Source: JANNPJ01 sp965200525
Lineage (GTDB): Bacteria > Actinomycetota > Actinomycetes > Actinomycetales > Kineosporiaceae
Assembly: GCA_965200525.1 (NCBI GenBank)
Contig: OZ241368.1
Location: forward strand, 4,960,001-5,024,000
DNA length: 64,000 bases
Direction: 5' to 3'
Made by a program: the position numbers and the translations under genes. The notes under the pieces are model-generated. The model did not search any database, was not told the DNA's origin, and was given only the letters and a program-made list of their open reading frames with translations. Positions 44,486 to 52,267 of this stretch are shown here, one piece after another (the stretch's first letter is position 1; every line of letters begins with the position of its first letter).

Positions 44486-46018
44486 ATGAGTACCCAAGAG
44501 ATCTCTGGGGCACCCGGGGCCGGGGAGGCCACCAGAGAGCCCTCGGTGGCTCCACCTAATCCGCACTACCAGCGACGGTGGTTGGCCCTGGGGGTCATCC
44601 TCATCGCCCAGATGATGCTGCTGCTGGATGCGACCATCGTGAACGTTGCGCTGCCGTCGATGCAGGCGGACCTGGGCTTCTCCGTCGCCGCCCGCGGGTG
44701 GGTCGTCACCGCCTACCTGCTGGCGTTCGGTAGCTTGCTCCTGCTCGGGGGGCGGCTGGCCGACGTGCTCGGGCGCAAGAACGTGTTCATCGTCGGTCTG
44801 GTGGGGTTCGCGATCGCCTCCGCCGTGGGTGGCGCAGCTCCCAACGTCGAGACACTCCTCACGGCGCGCGCGGTGCAGGGCGCTTTCGCCGCGGTGATGG
44901 CGCCGGCGGCGTTGTCGCTGATCACGGTGATCTTCACCGACGTCAAGGAGCTGAACAAGGCCTTCGCGATCTTCGGGGCCGTCGCCGGCAGCTCCGCGGC
45001 CGTTGGTCTGCTGCTGGGTGGGTTGCTGACCGACTATGCGAGCTGGCGCTGGACCATGTACGTCAACGTCGTCTTCGCCGTCGTCGGAATCATCGGTGGC
45101 CTCGCGCTGCTGCACAACTCCTCTGAGCCGAACAAGCCCAAACTCTCCTTGCCAAGCACGATCCTTGGAACGGCAGGGATATTCGGACTGGTCTTCGGAG
45201 CATCGAAAGCCGGGACCGATGGGTGGGGCGCGGCCATCACCCTGACCTCTCTCATCGCCGGCGGCCTCCTGCTGATCGTCTTCGTCGTCTTCCAGTCGAT
45301 TGACCGTCACCCGCTCGTCCCGCTGCGTGTGGTCGCCGACCGCAACCGCGGCGCCGGCCTGCTGACGCTCTTGCTGGGGCAGGCGGGCGTGTTCGCCCTG
45401 TTCCTGTTCTTGACCTACTACTTCCAGGGCGTGCTGGGCTACTCCCCGATCAAGACCGGACTGGCGTTCCTGCCGATGATGGTGACGGTAGCCGTGGTCG
45501 CCACGGTGACCCAAAGCGTGCTGTTGCAGTACCTGACCATTCGCGCCATCGTCGCCGGAGGTCTGACCATCGGCGGAGCCGGGGCAGCGCTGCTCACCCG
45601 GGCCGACGCGAGCAGTCACTACGCGGCCTGGGTACTGCCCGGGTTGATCTTGGCCGGGGCCGGCATCGGGTCGGCCATCGTCTCAGCGGTCGCTCTCGCG
45701 CAGATGGGTGTCGAACCGCGTGATGCCGGTGCTGCCAGCGCGCTCAACAACGTCTCACAGCAACTCGGCGCGGCCCTGGGCATCGCCGTGATCAGCAGCT
45801 TCGTCGCCACAGCGACCAGCAACTATCTGGCCGAGCACGGCAGCACCACCACCGTCGACGCGACCGTGCACGGATTCACGGTCGGCTACTGGTGGGGCGC
45901 GGGCGCCTTCTGGGCCGGCGCTGTCCTCAGCGGTGCTCTGATCAGAGGGGGCACCCGGTTCCACCATCAGACGGGCGAGCCCGAACCCCTCGACGAGATC
46001 GTCGGCGCACTCATCTGA
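44486..46018 (+). CDS. MFS drug exporter, DHA2 (14-TM) type
   Basis: 510 residues from an ATG with GAGGAGA nine bases upstream. About 14 hydrophobic helices. Family signatures: LLLDATIVNVALPSMQADLG in TM1, GGRLADVLGRKNVFIVGLVG (motif A), LTARAVQGAFAAVMAPAALS (motif B) and AVAGSSAAVGLLLGGLLTDY (motif C, antiporter). DHA2 transporters use the proton gradient to expel drugs or metabolites. Regulation by the divergent TetR gene is expected. It is followed at 128 nt by the F420-reductase-like gene. Confidence 0.92.
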   Translation: MSTQEISGAPGAGEATREPSVAPPNPHYQRRWLALGVILIAQMMLLLDATIVNVALPSMQADLGFSVAARGWVVTAYLLAFGSLLLLGGRLADVLGRKNVFIVGLVGFAIASAVGGAAPNVETLLTARAVQGAFAAVMAPAALSLITVIFTDVKELNKAFAIFGAVAGSSAAVGLLLGGLLTDYASWRWTMYVNVVFAVVGIIGGLALLHNSSEPNKPKLSLPSTILGTAGIFGLVFGASKAGTDGWGAAITLTSLIAGGLLLIVFVVFQSIDRHPLVPLRVVADRNRGAGLLTLLLGQAGVFALFLFLTYYFQGVLGYSPIKTGLAFLPMMVTVAVVATVTQSVLLQYLTIRAIVAGGLTIGGAGAALLTRADASSHYAAWVLPGLILAGAGIGSAIVSAVALAQMGVEPRDAGAASALNNVSQQLGAALGIAVISSFVATATSNYLAEHGSTTTVDATVHGFTVGYWWGAGAFWAGAVLSGALIRGGTRFHHQTGEPEPLDEIVGALI

Positions 46019-46145
46019 GCATCCGGGCAGTCCCTCGCACCCCCAGTGGTGGGCGGTGCTCCGAGCGCCGTACGCCTCCCAGCGCCGCCCACCCCATCGA
46101 CAACTCCCGAAAATCAACCAGCTCAAATCATCGAAGGAACCCATC

Positions 46146-46763
46146 ATGACCACCATCAGCATCATCGGCTCGGGCAACATGGCCACCGCCATCGGCACCC
46201 GGGCGGCGAAGCACGGCCACACCATCGAGATCATGGGTCGCGATGCCACCAAGGCCCAGGCGCTCGCCACCCAGATCGGCAATGCAGCCACCGTCGGCAC
46301 ATATGGCGCCAGGCCCGCGGGGGACATCGTCATCGTCGCCGTCCTGCACCAGAACGCGGTCGACGTGGTCGCCCACTACGGCGATGCGCTGGCCGACAAG
46401 ATCCTCGTCGACATCACCAACCCGTTCAATGCCGACGGCACCGGAGTCGTGACCAGCGTGGGTAACTCGATGTCGCAGCAAATCGCTGCCGCTGCTCCCG
46501 AGAGCACCCACGTCGTGAAAGCGCTGAACACGATCTTCGGCCACGTCCTGGCTGAAGGGACACCCCTGGACGCGTTTTTCGCTGGCGGGAGCACCGAGGC
46601 CAGGGCCCGCGTCGCCGATTTCCTGGAGAGCCTGGCCATGCGTCCCCGCGACGTAGGAGGGCCCGAGATGACCTACGTCGTTGAATGGGCTGCCATCCTG
46701 CTGATGGGACTGGCACGCAACGGCGCCGGCTTCAACGTCGCCCTGAGCGCAGAGGTCCACTGA
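46146..46763 (+). CDS. NADPH:F420 reductase-like dinucleotide-binding protein
   Basis: 205 residues from an ATG with GAAGGA upstream. The N-terminal Rossmann motif ISIIGSGNMATAIGTRAAKH is close to that of the F420-dependent NADP reductase family (F420_oxidored). Then DIVIVAVLHQNAVDVVAHYG, KILVDITNPFNADGT and VVKALNTIFGHVLAEG follow, all conserved there. The protein likely transfers hydride between NADP(H) and a flavin-type cofactor. The LLM-class oxidoreductase downstream may use the reduced cofactor. Confidence 0.8.
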   Translation: MTTISIIGSGNMATAIGTRAAKHGHTIEIMGRDATKAQALATQIGNAATVGTYGARPAGDIVIVAVLHQNAVDVVAHYGDALADKILVDITNPFNADGTGVVTSVGNSMSQQIAAAAPESTHVVKALNTIFGHVLAEGTPLDAFFAGGSTEARARVADFLESLAMRPRDVGGPEMTYVVEWAAILLMGLARNGAGFNVALSAEVH

Positions 46764-46835
46764 AGGCACCTCGACCAGATCGTCAGCGGACTGATCTGAC
46801 CCAGCACTGGTGGGTGGCGCCTCGATACCCACACG

Positions 46836-46916
46836 GATCGCGGCGCCACTCACCAGACCACGAACCTCCACTTCGTCCGCGACAACGGCTCGTCGTGGCT
46901 GGCCAAAGACCAATGA
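46836..46916 (+). pseudogene. Possible gene remnant (C-terminal tail only)
   Basis: A 26-codon frame ending in TGA reads DRGATHQTTNLHFVRDNGSS then WLAKDQ, which looks like the end of a small NTF2/SnoaL-type protein. Nothing recognisable precedes it, and no start is present. It sits between the F420-reductase-like and the LLM genes. Confidence 0.3.
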
Positions 46917-46931
46917 CTCAGGGAGACATCG

Positions 46932-47828
46932 ATGCCCGACTATGGTCATCCTCTGCGTTTCGCGACGTTCATCTCTCCGGCCAACTCCCCGGCGCACCGT
47001 CCGGTCGAGTTGGCCCAGCTCAGTGAGCGACTCGGTTTCGACTTCGTCACCTTCCAGGATCATCCCTACCAGTCGAGCTTCCTCGATACCTGGACTCTGC
47101 TGAGCTGGGTGGCCGCGCGGACCGAGCGCATCGGAGTGTCCGGCAACGTGCTGAACCTGCCGCTGCGCCAGCCCCCCGCCGTACTCGCCCGCGCGGCCGC
47201 CAGCCTCGACCTGCTCTCCGATGGTCGGGTAAGCCTCGGGATCGGGGCGGGCTACTACTGGGACGCCATCCAGGCGATCGGCGGCCGACGTCTCAGCCCG
47301 CTGCAGGCTGTGGCGGCGCTTGACGAGGCGATCGACGTGATCCGCGGGGTCTGGGACGCCGACGTGCCCGGCACCCTCACTGTCGAGGGTGAGTTCTATC
47401 CGGTCCACGCCGGCGAGCGCGGACCCGCGCCCGGGCACGAGATTCCGATCTGGCTCGGCGCCCACAAGCCGAAGATGCTGGACCTGGTGGGACGCAAGGC
47501 CGACGGCTGGCTGCCGTCGCTGCCGGTGATGGAACCAGGCGGGCTGTCGAAGGGAAGCGCGATCATCGACGACGCCGCACGGGCCGCGGGCCGAGACCCC
47601 CGCGAAATCACCCGTCTGCTTAACATCGTCCCGGACCAGCAGACCCCCGAAGCGCTGGCGCAGATGACCCTCGAGGACGGCGTCAGCATCTTCGTCGTGA
47701 TCAGCGACGGGCCAAATGTGATCGAACGTTTTGCCGCCGAAACGATGCCCGCCGTCAGCGAACACGTCGCCCGCGGCCGCAGACAGCACGAGGAGTTGCT
47801 CAACCACAGGCCGAGCCCGACCAAATGA
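46932..47828 (+). CDS. LLM-class flavin- or F420-dependent oxidoreductase
   Basis: 298 residues. The luciferase-like TIM barrel starts RFATFISPANSPAHRPVELA, then GFDFVTFQDHPYQSSFLDTW, RIGVSGNVLNLPLRQPPAVL and ASLDLLSDGRVSLGIGAGYY. The last motif binds the flavin or F420 phosphate. IPIWLGAHKPKMLDLVGRKA is also typical. F420 is a plausible cofactor in actinobacteria, and the reductase-like gene just upstream supports it. The oxidised substrate is unknown. Confidence 0.88.
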   Translation: MPDYGHPLRFATFISPANSPAHRPVELAQLSERLGFDFVTFQDHPYQSSFLDTWTLLSWVAARTERIGVSGNVLNLPLRQPPAVLARAAASLDLLSDGRVSLGIGAGYYWDAIQAIGGRRLSPLQAVAALDEAIDVIRGVWDADVPGTLTVEGEFYPVHAGERGPAPGHEIPIWLGAHKPKMLDLVGRKADGWLPSLPVMEPGGLSKGSAIIDDAARAAGRDPREITRLLNIVPDQQTPEALAQMTLEDGVSIFVVISDGPNVIERFAAETMPAVSEHVARGRRQHEELLNHRPSPTK

Positions 47829-48058
47829 CTGAAACCACCCCGGCACATCACAGTGTGACGGCGCCACCGATGGTCGAAATAATCACTTGCACGATCCACG
47901 ATCGCGCTGGGATCGTCAACAGTACGTTCTTCGGAGGAGTTCCGGGATGAAGGGAGAACAGACCATGGCTGCCATTGCGCTGGCCCATGCCTTCTTCCTC
48001 CCACCGCGAACCTGAAACAGGCCGGTGGGGCCATCCGATCACAGGAGCTTTCCCACCG

Positions 48059-48970
48059 ATGCCCAAGCAGTACCGTCGCAAGAGCCGCCTTGACGAGGCC
48101 GATCGCTACTACGCCGACACCACCTACGAACCCCCTTCGCCGGACTACTTCGATTTCGGCAAGCACGCCGGTGACGATTCCGCACTGGACGGCCCGCCGG
48201 CCGGCGACCGATGGTCCACCTGGCTGGAGAGCACCCCGACCCAGCGCGGGCCGGAGCCGCACCCGGCCTGGTTGGTGACCGAGTCGGCCGCGGTCGACAC
48301 CGAGCACGGCGTGCTCAAGACCGGCAAGGAAGCCGACGTCCACCTGATCACTCGCGGCGTCCCCGACACTGACCGGTCGTGCCTGCTGGCGGCCAAGCGG
48401 TACCGCTCGGGCGAGCACCGACTGTTCCATCGCGACGCCGGCTACCTGGAGGGCCGGCGCGTCCGGGAAAGCCGGATGAACCGGGCGATGGCCGCTCGCA
48501 CCGAGTTCGGCAAGCAGGTCATCGCCGGCCAGTGGGCCAACGCCGAGTTCACCGCCCTGTGCCGGCTCTACCTGCTCGGCGTCCCGGTGCCCTATCCGGT
48601 GCAGGTTCTGGGAACCGAGGTGCTGGAGGAGTTCATCGGGGACGCCGAGGGCTACGGCGCTCCCCGCCTGACCCAGGTCACCGAGAACCTGCCCGACCTG
48701 TGGGACCAGCTGGTCGAGGCGATGGTGCTGATCGCCCGGGACGGCCTGGCCCACGGGGACCTGTCCGCGTACAACATCCTGGTTCACCACGGCCGGCTGG
48801 TGATCATCGACCTGCCCCAGATCGTCGACGTGATTGCCAACCCGGGCGGGCCGGCCTTCCTTGACCGGGACGCTCATAACGTCGCCACCTGGTTCTCCAG
48901 CAAGGGGTTCACCAGGGCCGACGGTGACGAGCTGGCTGCGCTGCTGCGCACCGAGGCCCGGCTGAAGTGA
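48059..48970 (+). CDS. RIO-type serine/threonine kinase
   Basis: 303 residues from the ATG at 48059 (AGGAG about eleven bases upstream); an ATG at 47975 is possible. The kinase core has the nucleotide loop GVLKTGKEADVHLI, the Lys of LAAKRYRSGEHR, the catalytic DGLAHGDLSAYNILVHHGRL and the metal-binding VIIDLPQIVDV. These are the RIO1-family equivalents of subdomains I, II, VIb and VII. Bacterial RIO proteins are poorly understood; roles in RNA or ribosome handling are possible. It stands alone after the LLM gene. Confidence 0.88.
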   Translation: MPKQYRRKSRLDEADRYYADTTYEPPSPDYFDFGKHAGDDSALDGPPAGDRWSTWLESTPTQRGPEPHPAWLVTESAAVDTEHGVLKTGKEADVHLITRGVPDTDRSCLLAAKRYRSGEHRLFHRDAGYLEGRRVRESRMNRAMAARTEFGKQVIAGQWANAEFTALCRLYLLGVPVPYPVQVLGTEVLEEFIGDAEGYGAPRLTQVTENLPDLWDQLVEAMVLIARDGLAHGDLSAYNILVHHGRLVIIDLPQIVDVIANPGGPAFLDRDAHNVATWFSSKGFTRADGDELAALLRTEARLK

Positions 48971-49020
48971 AACCCAGCTACAGGTGCACAGGCGTCAAGC
49001 CGGTCGCGATCAAAGCCTGG

Positions 49021-49239
49021 CTACCGGAGCTTCGAGAGCGCCTCGCGCAACTCGTCGGAGATGGGCCACTGCGGTTCGGCGGCCGGCCCGGTGCGCCAGT
49101 CCATGCCGAACCGGTGCCACCGGCGGCAGCGGTACTGATCGCTCTCGATGCCTTCCTTAGTCCGCCTGGCCCGGGTCAGCCGACCCTTACCCATGCAGAC
49201 CATGCAAGGGACATACTTGGCGAACGCTCCACCGGCCAC
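49021..49239 (-). CDS. Small zinc-finger-like protein
   Basis: 72 residues. YVPCMVCMGKGRLTRARRTK and YRCRRWHRFGMDWRTGPAAE form a C-x2-C ... C-x3-H pattern compatible with zinc binding, followed by PQWPISDELREALSKLR. Small basic proteins of this kind occur widely with unknown function. It lies 18 nt after the stop of the next gene and is probably in its operon. Confidence 0.65.
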   Translation of the reverse strand: MAGGAFAKYVPCMVCMGKGRLTRARRTKEGIESDQYRCRRWHRFGMDWRTGPAAEPQWPISDELREALSKLR

Positions 49240-49257
49240 CGCCCGAGCCTACCGAGC

Positions 49258-49713
49258 TCACTCCCGGCGCTGGCCGCCCTCTTCAAGGGTGTCCCACAGC
49301 CGATCCAGGTAGTCCTGAGCTTGTTCGTCCGGCGCATGCCAGATCAGCAGGAGATGAGCGCACAACACAAACGGGATCCGCAGGGCCGTCCCCAGCTCGA
49401 GTACCTGTTCCAGGGGCGTCGCCGGGAAGAGCGCGCCGATGTACCGACGGAAATCCTCCGAGCTGATGCTGCTCCACGAATTGTTCTCAGCGGCATGTGC
49501 AGCGATCTCGCTCACGACGCCGGCCGGGGGGCGCCCCTTGCACTGTTCGAGGATCATTAGAGCCGACAGGTCAGTTGCCCGCGCGCAGGCGGCCAGCAGC
49601 GAGTCTCTGTCTGTGAAGGCCTCCAGCGACTGCTCGAACGATCCGTGATCGCCCTTGAGCGCTGCGAACAGGACTTTGCGCAGGGTCTCTTCGGTGGCGA
49701 GGTCGATCGTCAT
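49258..49713 (-). CDS. Hypothetical helical protein
   Basis: 151 residues with AGGAGG seven bases before the ATG. All-helical by appearance (TEETLRKVLFAALKGDHGSF, GVVSEIAAHAAENNSWSSIS, HLLLIWHAPDEQAQDYLDRL). No known domain. The ribosome binding site lies within the end of an upstream open frame (49719-50141), so the two are likely linked. Confidence 0.65.
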   Translation of the reverse strand: MTIDLATEETLRKVLFAALKGDHGSFEQSLEAFTDRDSLLAACARATDLSALMILEQCKGRPPAGVVSEIAAHAAENNSWSSISSEDFRRYIGALFPATPLEQVLELGTALRIPFVLCAHLLLIWHAPDEQAQDYLDRLWDTLEEGGQRRE

Positions 49714-49718
49714 GCGGG

Positions 49719-50141
49719 CTACCTCCTGTGTTGCGCCGGACCAGGCGGATCTCTACGTGTCTCGCGAAGGGTTTTAAGGACGTCGGGGGTGCCGAGGATG
49801 AGCTCGATTCCGCCGAACACCGACGCACCGATGGCCTGCCCCAGGGTAGAGCCGAACTCCAAGCCGGCCAGAATCGTGGCCCCTCCTGCCAGCTTGCCCA
49901 GAGTTAGGTATGCCCGGGCCCGGCGCGTCCGGCGCGACTGGGCAGGCCACGCATTCTCGTTCTGCCGCCGAGATTCAAGATCGGCGCCGAAGGGCAGGGG
50001 TGGGTGAATACCGGTGTCGACGGCAAAACGGCCGGGAGTAATGAGAAGGTCGAACGCTTGACGCAGCGAGAGGAGACTCCCCTCCCCTTGACCCGCGCTC
50101 GTCGCTTGCCGCAGCAGCCCGTCGTGCGACCCGGGACAATC
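49719..50141 (-). pseudogene. Coding-like frame without a usual start codon
   Basis: The frame from TAG at 50142 to TAG at 49719 reads like protein: SLRQAFDLLITPGRFAVDTG, RARAYLTLGKLAGGATILAG and ELILGTPDVLKTLRETRRDP, with two likely membrane helices. No ATG, GTG or TTG precedes the conserved-looking part, although CTG codons are present. It may be a gene with a CTG start, or the 3' part of one broken by a frameshift near 50142. The rest of the gap up to 50317 shows nothing. Confidence 0.4.
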
Positions 50142-50317
50142 CTAACCGTAGTAGTTCCGGAATTTCCTTGGTGATCGTGGCTTCTCCGAAATTACCGGTT
50201 TCAAGCCGGGCCTGGCGCGGCGATCGACATCGTCGTAAGACAAGCAGGAGAGGAGATCATGCCGCCTCGAGCGGGTCGGGATCGCGGCCCGGCATCGGCG
50301 TGCCTAGGGTGAGGGCC

Positions 50318-51079
50318 ATGGACAAGGACATGCTCGTCTCGCGGGCCGCGAATCTCGCCCAGCTGCACGCCGAGCGCCACCCGCTGGTGCTGCCGACCGT
50401 CTGGGACGCCTGGTCGGCCCGCACCGCGGCCGGCGCCGGCTTCGAGGCGTTGACCATCGGCAGCCACCCGTTGGCCGAGTCGCGAGGGGCCGAGGATCAC
50501 GAGGGCCAGACGTTCCAGGAGGTGCTCGACGCCGTGCGGCCGATCATCGCCGCAGTCGACGTGCCGGTCTCGGTGGACCTGGAGGCCGGCTACGGGCAGG
50601 ACCCGGCCGACCTGATCGCGGGCCTGCTGGACGCCGGGGGAGTGGGCCTCAACCTTGAGGACACCGTGCACTCCGAGGGTGGGCGGGTGCGCACCACCCA
50701 GGAGCACGCCGACTACATCGCCGGCCTGCGGGCCGCGGCCGACCAGGCCGGGGTCGCGGTGTGGATCAACGGGCGCACGGACCTGTTCCTGCACGCCGAG
50801 GACGCCGCGGCGGTGGCCGACGAGGCGATCGCCCGGATGAAAGCGATGGTGCAGGCGGGCGCTAACAGCGTCTACCCGGTGAGGATTCAGGACGACGACG
50901 AGCTGATCACCGCCGTCGTGAAGGCGGTCTCCGTGCCGGTGAACAGCACGGCCCACCCGGTCAAGCACGACCTGGCTCGCTTCGCCCGGCTCGGGGTCGG
51001 GCGGATCACCTACGGCCCGCTGCTGCAGCTCGCGCTCACCGACGCCATGAAGGGCATGCTCGTCCCCTGGCGCGGCTGA
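50318..51079 (+). CDS. Isocitrate lyase/PEP mutase family protein
   Basis: 253 residues from the ATG at 50318. A complete PEP-mutase-type barrel: LVLPTVWDAWSARTAAGAGF, VPVSVDLEAGYGQDPADLIA (Mg2+-binding DLEAGYG), GVGLNLEDTVHSEGG and AVWINGRTDLFLH. The catalytic KKCGH-type loop of true isocitrate lyases is absent, so a carboxyphosphonoenolpyruvate mutase, methylisocitrate lyase or oxaloacetate decarboxylase-like activity is more likely. Confidence 0.88.
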   Translation: MDKDMLVSRAANLAQLHAERHPLVLPTVWDAWSARTAAGAGFEALTIGSHPLAESRGAEDHEGQTFQEVLDAVRPIIAAVDVPVSVDLEAGYGQDPADLIAGLLDAGGVGLNLEDTVHSEGGRVRTTQEHADYIAGLRAAADQAGVAVWINGRTDLFLHAEDAAAVADEAIARMKAMVQAGANSVYPVRIQDDDELITAVVKAVSVPVNSTAHPVKHDLARFARLGVGRITYGPLLQLALTDAMKGMLVPWRG

Positions 51080-51094
51080 ACCGCACGAGAGTTG

Positions 51095-51409
51095 TCAGGC
51101 GACGGAGCCCGGCTCCAGCTCGTCGTCGACGTGCAGGCCTGAGGGCGGGGTGGGTGTGGTCGTGTCCTGGACCCACTGCCCGACCAGGTTCGCGGCGATC
51201 AGGGTCTCGTTGTCGCCGTCCCAGATCAGGGCGTTGCTGGCCTGGGTGAGCTCGATCAGGGGGCCGGCGGCCTCGGCGCTGACCGCCAGCTCGTGCCGGC
51301 GCCCGTCCTCGGTCACGACCAGCAGAGAGAACTGGCCGTTCTCGTCGGAGGCGGCCCAGTTCGCGTTGACGTAATGGACGCGCTGCAGGTCCGCACCGGT
51401 CGAACTCAT
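51095..51409 (-). CDS. Hypothetical protein
   Basis: 104 residues from the ATG at 51409; an upstream ATG at 51460 is possible. The protein is mostly beta: VHYVNANWAASDENGQFSLL, LIELTQASNALIWDGDNETL, LVGQWVQDTTTPTPPSGLHV. No signal or membrane segment. No family recognised. It converges on the PEP-mutase gene (16 nt between stops) and is 93 nt downstream of the M15-LysM gene. Confidence 0.6.
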   Translation of the reverse strand: MSSTGADLQRVHYVNANWAASDENGQFSLLVVTEDGRRHELAVSAEAAGPLIELTQASNALIWDGDNETLIAANLVGQWVQDTTTPTPPSGLHVDDELEPGSVA

Positions 51410-51502
51410 GACGTTTTGCCCTCCATTGTCGCCAACCCCGTGGGTCACACCTTGGACCATCTCGGCGAGGGTCGCAGGTCGAGCGGGGGCGGAGCCGGCC
51501 GG

Positions 51503-52180
51503 TCAGGCCACCCGGATCTTCTCGCCGATCGTGATCAGGTTGGGGTTCTCCTGCTTGGCCGGGTTCAGGGCCAGGATCCGGGCCAGGGAGAGGGAGAAGT
51601 GCCTGGCGATGGTGCTGAGTGTTTCCCTGGCCTCGACCACGTGGAATTTCTTCGGGCCGGGGGAAGCGTGCTTCACGCTCACCGGGAACGCCGGGCGCTT
51701 GCCGGCCTTGGCCGCAGCGATGGTGATCCCGGTGGGCTGGACGTGGGTCGGGTCGAAGCCCACCTTGACCGGCCGGTCGAGGTCGCCCTGGGCGATGGCG
51801 GCCTCGACCCCGGCGGCGAGCGAGGGCTTCAGGTCCCACAGGATGCCGGTCTCCAGACCCTCGGCCCGGGCCGCGACGGCCAGGGCCAGAAGGTATTTCG
51901 TCGCCGAGGCCAGAGGATGGTCGTCGTCGAGTACGTCGCAGGCCAGCGACTCCTTGGCGCCGTCCGGGCCGGTTGCGTTGTGGAACCCGAACTTGACCTT
52001 GGACGTGCCGCGATGGAAGGCCGCGAGCTGGTCGGCCTGCGAACGCCAGGCCGACTGGATGCGGGGGCGAAAGCCCTGGTCCTCCATCCGCGTGAGCACC
52101 CGGCGCACGACCGGAGCCATTGGCGCGTACAGCTCGGTGAGCCGCTCCTGGTTGCGGGCCAGGCGGGCAGCTTCTTTCAT
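51503..52180 (-). CDS. M15-type peptidase-like protein with a C-terminal LysM domain
   Basis: 225 residues from the ATG at 52180; an ATG at 52261 adds 27. The central motif QSAWRSQADQLAAFHRGTSK then FGFHNATGPDGAKESLACDV recalls D,D- or L,D-peptidases of phage and bacterial M15 type, where His and Asp bind zinc. The last 50 residues are a LysM repeat (KFHVVEARETLSTIARHFSL, LNPAKQENPNLITIGEKIRV). It may trim peptidoglycan. No signal peptide was seen, so export could be holin-like or through another route. Confidence 0.7.
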   Translation of the reverse strand: MKEAARLARNQERLTELYAPMAPVVRRVLTRMEDQGFRPRIQSAWRSQADQLAAFHRGTSKVKFGFHNATGPDGAKESLACDVLDDDHPLASATKYLLALAVAARAEGLETGILWDLKPSLAAGVEAAIAQGDLDRPVKVGFDPTHVQPTGITIAAAKAGKRPAFPVSVKHASPGPKKFHVVEARETLSTIARHFSLSLARILALNPAKQENPNLITIGEKIRVA

Positions 52181-52267
52181 CACGGGCCTCCTCGAGGTGC
52201 GGGTGTCGCACCCGCGGATCGTTGACGTGCTGAGGAGGACCCAGCCGCCGCCCTGATACATCGGGAG

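Noticed and set aside
46128..47867. A 579-codon frame on the minus strand
   Set aside because: Antisense to the F420-reductase-like and LLM genes, both of which have unmistakable family motifs.
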